Part shown: positions 37,091 through 42,646 of the stretch, piece by piece
Layout: each line of letters starts with the position of its first letter
Numbering within the stretch: position 1 is the first letter of the stretch
Assembly (NCBI GenBank): GCA_001179505.1
Contig: CDMY01000288.1
Span: 86,484 to 129,129 of the forward strand
Source: Vitrella brassicaformis
Lineage: Eukaryota; Sar; Vitrellaceae
Direction of reading: 5' to 3'
DNA length: 42,646 bases
Position numbers and translations under genes: made by a program
The notes under the pieces: model-generated
The model's input: the letters and a program-made list of their open reading frames with translations, nothing else
Database searches by the model: none
Told to the model about the DNA's origin: nothing

Positions 37091-38480
37091 GCAGGCAGGC
37101 AGGCAGACACACCACCATGATGACATACATGGCTGCATCCATCGTGTCGGCCCCTTTTCCTCCACGAGGAGGCACGGACCGGACGGTCACATCGCACACA
37201 ACGGAGACAGACAGGAGAGAGAGGTGGGGGCTCGTCTCGTCCGTGCTGTAGGCAGAGAAGAGAGAGAGAGGTGTCATGGTTCGATTGGGCCGGGGGTTCG
37301 GATTTTTCAACTGAGTTGCGGGCTGTCTGTGTGTCTGACTGTTTGCCATAATCACATCAATGATCTCATCGGTTTTGCACTCACTGGCCCGCATGAGCAC
37401 GTGTGTGTGTAGATACTCCTCACTATCTCACTTTCCCGCCTTCGAGCCGTTGCTGTCAATAGTGTCACCCACCACTATCGTCTGATGCCGCTTGCTCTTG
37501 GTTGCTCGTCTTTCTAGGCCCTCTGTCGCCTGACACGGTACGGTGCTGCTCCAGCAGAAGAACCGATGCAGGCCTGGGGCCGGATTGGCCTGTATTCTCT
37601 CTCTCTCTCTCTCTCATCGCTGCGTGTGGTGTGTTGTGCTTGGATGCACTGCATGCGAAAGAGCTGCACGTCATGTTTGTTGCGGTCAGCCGCCCGCTGC
37701 ATGTCGTGTGGATGGACGGACATGCCTTTCTGCCTGCCGGAGAAAGAGTTTTCAAGTGAGGATTTTGTCGTCGAGCGCGTGTACGTGTGCGTGTGCGTGT
37801 GCGTGGCAATGACAGTGACAATGACACAATGGAAATCAGGGCTCGGAGCGTGATATAGAGGCTGATGATATACTTATAAAGGGAAGCATCCACACGGAGG
37901 TCTTGAAGGCATAGAGCTATTGCAACACACACACACACACACACATGAAAGATGTAAGAGTGTCCTGTTACCACCCAACCACCCCACCCGCCCTCCGTCC
38001 CGCCGATACATCTGTATGCACACGCGTAGATAGAGAGGGTATACAAATATGAACGAACCAGCCAAGCCAGAGTGGATAAAATATCGTTGCCTTGCCAGAG
38101 GCAAAAAGTTGAATCCGCTTCATCGATCTCGCTCCACCAGCCAGCCCTTTCCCAGCCAGCACACATACATATCAGAAGATAGGCAGAGCCATCCTTCCTA
38201 AGGAATTGGCCACACCCTCCTGCACTAACGAAGATCCCCCAACCATAGCTACCAAAACCGATAGATCATCGAGAGAAAAACAAAACCTGGGCAGGGCATC
38301 ACGCCCTCACGCACCGTTCGCCCGCCTGACTGCCCCCATGTGGTCTGCCCGTGTGGTGTGTCGGTGTCGGTGCTCACGCAAGGCCACGGATACACCTGAG
38401 GGATTATTGCAAACACACAATCCAACGAGTGTGTGCTGTACATCTTTCTCTGTTTCTGGGTCAATCGACTGTATGCTCGC
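37091..38480. other. Long convergent intergenic region
   Basis: About 1.4 kb lie between the cyclohydrolase stop and the SprT-like stop. It contains CT (37596-37614), GTGTGC (37780-37803) and CA (37925-37944) microsatellites and an AT-richer patch with TATACTTATAAAG near 37868. Open frames here are short, low-complexity and lack recognisable domains. A short non-coding RNA cannot be excluded. Confidence 0.5.
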
Positions 38481-40219
38481 TTACAGCTGAAGGTGGCGCT
38501 TCATTTCGTGTGCCGGTACGGGCTTGTTGCACCGGGGGCAGCATCCCGGCTCGCTTTTCGCACGCTTGGCAGGAGGCGTATTGGCGACGGCCTCAGGATG
38601 CTGGTCGTCCTGCTCACGCTTGATGGCCACCCCACCGCCGCCACCGAGGGGGATGCCCGCACCACCAAACGCCGGAAACGCGCCACCCACCGGTCCGCTA
38701 GCACGTCCGCCCCGCCCCCGGCCCGACGCACGACGTCCGCGGCCACGACCCGACACACCACCACCGCCCCCATCACCACCACCGGCAGCAGCAGCAGCGC
38801 CCGACGCACGACCAGCAGAGCTCGATACGGCAACACCTGAATGAAGTGACAGTGCAGACATCGTTGAAGGAGGGGAGGGAAGGGGAGGGGAGGGGAGGCG
38901 ACTTTTTGTTGTGTTATCTCACCTATGAGGGGTCGGCCGGCAGGTGTGTTGATGAGGTCCCAGGTGCCACTGCAGAGGGTCTGGTGGGTTTTGAACCACT
39001 TCTCCCCGTTGCTGCCGGGGGGATTGTTGCTCTGCTTCCAGTGCAACTCGCCACATCGCTGCACACGCGCACCCATGCCAACCCAATACGGCGTTTGGCG
39101 TCTGTGTGTGGTAGTGGTTGCGTACGTTGCACTGCCACACGTAGCAGCGTTTGATATCCGGGTCGTCGAGGCCCACCAGAGGGTTCACGCTCACACTAAG
39201 ATCTGCACACACAGACATGATGCCGACACACACACACACACACACACATGCGCACAGCCATTCAGGTGTTGACCGTTGTGTGAGTGTGTGTGCCCGTTTG
39301 GCCTGCCTGACCGTCCTTGCGAGTATCGGGGTGGTTGTTGATTTCTTCCATCTTGGTGAGAAACGCCTGTGTAAGCAGGTGGGTGAGTGAGTGGAAAGAT
39401 GGCTGCCTGCGTGGCGTGGCATTGCTTTGCTTTACCATACCTGTGTGTGTACGTTGGATTTGTCGCCGTACTTGACGTAGAGGTGCGCGTGGATCATGAG
39501 ATGCAGCAACACTTCCTGCACCAAAGGAGAAAAGAAAAACACGGGGGACAACCAAACTCTGCACATCCGTGTGTGTGTGTATGTGTGTGTGATTTGTCGC
39601 GTGCCTTGATGTCCTTCATGCTACGGGTCAGTAGGCGCTCCTTGGACAGCTTGATGACCACCTTGGGGTTCTTGTCAGTCTGACGGCACACCACGCAGCA
39701 CACCGCAGACAGAGGCAAGGGAGATGGATTGATCGGTGTCATGTGTGATGCCATCGTCTGTCTGTTTCTCTCTCTCGTGTGCGAGCAAGCCAAGTTACGG
39801 GATAGGAGATGGTGCCATTCGCGGTAAACAAGTTCTTCTCCCACTTGATGTTCACCATGGTCACGCCGCCGAGCAGCTCACCACCGAAATACTGCACACA
39901 CACACACACAGCCCCCCTCACTCTGAACACAGCCCCAGACCGCAACCGTACACTGCAACCGCACTGCACACCTTGTGGTTGTATCCTTGAAGAAGCGCTT
40001 GGCCTCTCGCTGCTTGGTGCGGATCTCAGCCTGCTGCTGCTGCATGACCGCCGCATTGAGCACAGCCTCTTTGAGGACGCCAGCCGCCTCTTGGTTGAGC
40101 TGATTGTGCAGCTCGACCGCCATGAGATGGTCCCTCTCACCCTGACCCTGGCTGTCCTCATCCTGATCAGGCTCGTCCTCGTCAGATGAGAGCAGGTCGA
40201 TCACGTCCTGCTGCGCCAT
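38481..40219 (-). CDS. SprT/Spartan-like protein with altered HExxH (HLMIH)
   Basis: Eight exons (39965-40219, 39799-39891, 39605-39679, 39441-39515, 39312-39366, 39126-39202, 38923-39058, 38481-38836) give 373 residues. Spartan/Wss1/GCNA proteins cut DNA-protein crosslinks in the nucleus. The SprT fold is seen from YFGGELLGGVTMVNIKW through EVLLHLMIHAHLYV (residues 142-155), the third histidine in NVHTQAF (His164), and the zinc-ribbon with Cys209, Cys212, His235 and Cys239 (WFKTHQTLCSGTW). The zinc histidines 146, 150 and 164 remain but the catalytic Glu is Leu147. Residues 6-16 (VIDLLSSDEDE) look like a SUMO-interacting motif. A Gly/Arg-rich stretch precedes a C-terminal CPRC..H....H finger resembling UBZ4 without its last Cys. 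The exon 1 donor (GTGCGG) and a GC donor after exon 3 are the least certain joints. The frame is open upstream to an ATG at 40429. Confidence 0.8.
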
Positions 40220-40720
40220 CTGATGGTGGGTGGGTGATACGGGGAGGGGGGGAGCGAACACCGGCGATAAAAAGTCCTCTTCTCCGCTTCCACAAATCGA
40301 CGATTCTATCCTGCGAGCTCTTCGAGCGAGCTTTTTTGCTCCGTTTTTGAGGCGAAAGACCCTCCAAATTGGAAGACCGCATGGGGCGGTCGATTTGTGA
40401 GGCCAAAAGAGCTGTAGTGATTCGTTCAATCATCGCAGAAATGGCTTGAATGTACGAGTCAACATGAGGCACGCAACAGCCAGGTATATCGGAGCTGCCC
40501 TTGATTCACCATCACGATGATATGCTTGCTCTGCTGATTCATCCCCTGCCCCCTCATGCTGCATGGGGACCGACATGGGCTGGGCAGCAGGCCATTCGCC
40601 TTTCTCTTGCAGCTGGAGCTGATACGTAGAATGTGCCTCCTGCAGCATAGGGTGACTGACATAGATCCTTTCCCCCCTCTATCAACATACATCCTCTGTG
40701 TGCCATAGACCCAGCAATTA
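40220..40720. other. Upstream region of SprT-like gene and end of module copy C
   Basis: The minus strand is open from 40429 into the SprT-like start, so a longer N-terminus is possible. Another minus-strand frame, 40430-40648 (begins MLQEAHSTYQLQLQEKGEW), could be a 3' exon of the copy C CS-like gene, but the phase does not fit the nearest GTAGGT donor. Confidence 0.4.
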
Positions 40721-41032
40721 TCACCTACCTGGCCGTGTCGATGTTGGGCTTTTCCTGTCATAAGACGCGGCTCCACCAGACGGACAAGCCGAGCTCGGCG
40801 GCTCGCTCTTCTGCAACTCAGCTGCACCAGCCGACGAGATGGCCAACGACGCCGAGGCACTGCTGTCAGTGGCCTGGGGGTCTTCAAAGTCGATGACTTT
40901 CCACGTCCAGCCGTCCTCGTCTGTCTTGACGCGATGCTCCACTGTCCATCGACCATTGCAGCAGAGAGGAAGAGAGAAGACAGAGTGTGCGGATCCCTCT
41001 GTGTGAATATGTGGTTGTGTTGGGTGGGTACC

Positions 41033-41058
41033 TGTCTGTCTGTCTGTCTGTCTGTCTG
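41033..41058. repeat. TGTC microsatellite expansion at a splice donor
   Basis: Twenty-six bases of TGTC repeat (CAGA on the coding strand) abut the splice donor of the CS exon in copy C. Copy B has ten bases at the same place. Confidence 0.85.
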
Positions 41059-41246
41059 CCCTTTGCACGTGGCGGCGAGGTGCTGTGCTGTTGGTCCATC
41101 TTGATGCGGACATCCCGCCCACCGGTGTCTGGCGGCACAACAACACTCACCGTCAGCCCATAAGGCGACTGAGACCTGACCGCAGGGAAAGAAACCATGC
41201 ATCTGTGTCATGCTGTCCCTCCCTCCCTGACCAGTAGTATCTGTCA

Positions 41247-41530
41247 GTGGCCCGTCATTCTTCGTCAGAACCGCTGGCCAGGCCGCCTGGCCTCGCACAG
41301 AGTGGGAGCGCCCCTGTCCATGTCCATCAGCTCTTCGGCAGGCCACTCATCGCCTCGCTCATCATCATCATGGGCGGGCCAGAGACGGGTGGGTAGTGGT
41401 GTCTGCCAGTGGCCCTGCCATTCCTTGTCAGATCCCCTGGCCAGGCCGCCTGGCCCCGCACACAATGGGAGGGCCCCTGTTCGATGCCCATCAGCTCTTC
41501 GGCAGGCCACTCACCGCCTCGCCCGTCATT
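41247..41530. repeat. Tandem direct repeat of about 163-bp period in module copy C
   Basis: Two diverged units start near 41247 and 41407. Both run from CAGTGGCCC through the 17-bp inverted repeat to CATCAGCTCTTCGGCAGGCC and then CTC. Copies A and B have a single unit, so this duplication arose within copy C. Confidence 0.7.
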
Positions 41531-41898
41531 ACCCGCGGCAGATCTTCGGTTTTCTCGACCCGTGGCGGGGCGGAGGGGCAGCAGCAGCACTTGCCGACGG
41601 CCGGATGAGGGACTTGTCCTTTCTGCCGCCACCGTAACGTCACCTTCTGCGGCGCATCAAATCTCGTGACTGTCGGCTGCCTGCGGCTGCTTGTTTCTTC
41701 TCCATTGTCGTCGCTGACGTCGATGTGGTCCCATTTGCAGTGATCAATCATTCTCGGCCGTGATGATTGCGAGCTCGGCAAATGAGCTCGCCCTTCGATG
41801 TCTGGATTGGCGTGTTGTACAGCGAATTGCAATCCGTGAGTGCCCCGGAGGTCGGCCTCCTCGATAAAAGCCTCGGCTGAAAGAGAGCCATCGCTCAT

Positions 41899-42018
41899 TC
41901 AATTCTGCTCGACACATCCGCTGGTAGGCGACGGGCGAATGACGAGAGAGATGCCGAGAGGGATGCGCACACACACACACCTGTCCTCTTCTCGTCAGCC
42001 GTGTTTGAGTGTGTCGCC
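41899..42018. promoter_or_regulatory. Putative bidirectional promoter, copy C
   Basis: A 120-bp gap separates the divergent starts at 41898 (minus) and 42019 (plus). The size and flanking sequence match the gaps in copies A and B. Confidence 0.35.
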
Positions 42019-42538
42019 ATGGCAGCGGCGGCGGCGGCTTCATCTGCTGGTGCTGCGCATCAGGCAGAGGTGAGTCAAGCACGGCACACACACTCATCGT
42101 GTGCCACCGTCAATGATTCATTCATTTCGTTGTTTGCTTGTCTTCTTTTCATTCATCAGGTGATGGGACGGTCTGCGTGTAGTCGTTACAAAGAGGGCAC
42201 CCGTGTGGTGTTGCTGTCGAGCACCAGGAGGGCTCCGACCGACGACTACGTGTGGGTCACCGCCAGAGTATGTCGCATTGACTATCATGCTGCACTCACG
42301 GGGCCAGTGGAACGGCTGCCGCAAAGCGGGCCACTGGTGGGTCGACAACGCAAATGAGCTGCGCCATTGGGGGATCTTAATTCTGTGTGGGGACAAGGCG
42401 GCTGACGAGTTCCTTGCCTGCGTCGACTTGAGCCTGAGGATCTGCACCACAGAGCCCCCTGTCGGCTGGAAGCGCCGCCCAGATGAGCGGTACCCTCGCA
42501 CAGCCGCACTCATCCGCCAGAAGGTGGTGGCGGCATAG
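42019..42538 (+). CDS. F-box-family N-terminus joined to an unrelated tail, module copy C
   Basis: Exon 1 (42019-42069, MAAAAAASSAGAAHQAE) and exon 2 (from 42160, GRSACSRYKEGTRVVLLSS, DDYVWVTAR) match the first two exons of copies A and B. After VWVTAR the similarity ends. A 40-nt intron, 42268-42307 (GTATGT..CCAG), would join exon 2 in phase 0 to 42308-42538, giving WNGCRKAGHWWVDN..VGWKRRPDERYP..QKVVAA and a 129-residue protein. Without splicing, the frame stops at 42357. The tail has a coding look (Trp, Cys and Leu-Asp rich) but I do not recognise it. The F-box-like region and the rest of the family are missing. The gene may be an active hybrid or a remnant. Confidence 0.45.
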
Positions 42539-42646
42539 CGGGCGGCCGGCTGGCCACCTCACAGAGAGAGAGAGAGAGGGGGGGAATGAGTGTGGGTGGG
42601 TGGATCCGTATAGCTAGTGGTGAGACAAGGGAGTGCTGGTTTAAGT
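42539..42646. other. Right-edge flank
   Basis: The 3' flank of copy C contains a GA run (42562-42575). Nothing else is supported before the window ends. Confidence 0.5.

Larger units (their letters stand above)
40721..41898 (-). pseudogene. CS-domain-like divergent partner, copy C, damaged
   Basis: The frame opens at 41898 (MSDGSLSAEAFIEEADL) and stays open for 135 codons to 41491, with GTHGLQFAVQHANP as in copy B. A CS exon ends at 41031 (YGLTVSVVVPPDTGGRDV, KMDQQH), and a second exon from 40955 encodes RWTVEHRVKTDEDGWTWKV and a Ser/Ala-rich tail to a stop at 40721. Three changes set it apart: a 5-bp tandem duplication (TGCTG twice at 41081-41090) breaks the HLAATCKGQ strand; a TGTC microsatellite at 41031-41056 is 16 bp longer than in copy B, so the exon phase is restored; and the acceptor next to 40955 reads AA where copy B has AG. 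Normal splicing looks unlikely, though the second exon is the best preserved of the three copies. Confidence 0.55.

Noticed and set aside
67-40219. DNA-repair island (Ku70 at one end, SprT-like at the other)
   Set aside because: The genes are nearly 40 kb apart with unrelated genes between, so the shared theme is probably chance.
40220-40429. N-terminal extension of the SprT-like protein to ATG 40429
   Set aside because: The frame is open but its composition is unlike the rest and it has no known motif. The ATG at 40219 directly begins the SIM-like sequence. The extension is left as a possibility, not called.

Overview
The window is nuclear DNA of a GC-rich, intron-dense eukaryote. Genes have many short exons, introns of about 40-160 bp with GT-AG (and two likely GC-AG) ends, and both strands are used. 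An axonemal dynein heavy chain implies a flagellated stage. Compact spacing, microsatellite-rich introns and the gene set suggest a chromerid-type alveolate alga such as Vitrella; that placement is inference from style and content, not from a database match.

Layout: (1) 67-1745, the 3' part of Ku70 on the plus strand. (2) 2316-10900, two tandem copies (A, B) of a divergent module: an F-box-like protein gene on the minus strand paired head-to-head, about 120 bp apart, with a CS-domain-like (NudC/p23 fold) gene on the plus strand. (3) 11456-27554, a complete axonemal dynein heavy chain on the minus strand with all four P-loops, stalk and C-terminal region. (4) 27670-31045, a TPR-repeat protein of 779 residues, divergent from dynein. 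(5) 31595-34454 minus, an ER-type DnaJ-thioredoxin protein ending in KTEL. (6) 35030-37090, GTP cyclohydrolase I with a 295-codon disordered N-terminal extension. (7) 38481-40219 minus, a SprT/Spartan-like DNA-repair protease homologue whose HExxH motif reads HLMIH. (8) 40721-42538, a third, inverted and rearranged copy (C) of the divergent module.

Exon chains were worked out by hand for every gene except dynein. For Ku70, both full F-box-like genes, the TPR gene, the DnaJ gene, GTP cyclohydrolase and the SprT gene the exon lengths sum to a whole number of codons, which supports the models. No tRNA, rRNA, CRISPR array or intact transposon was recognised.

The observations most worth following are the SprT-like protein lacking its catalytic glutamate, the repeated presence of complementary arms (CA/TG tracts or unique sequences) at the two ends of introns, and the F-box/CS module, whose copies have gained an FG-rich insert, lost CS-domain exons and been fused to an unrelated tail.
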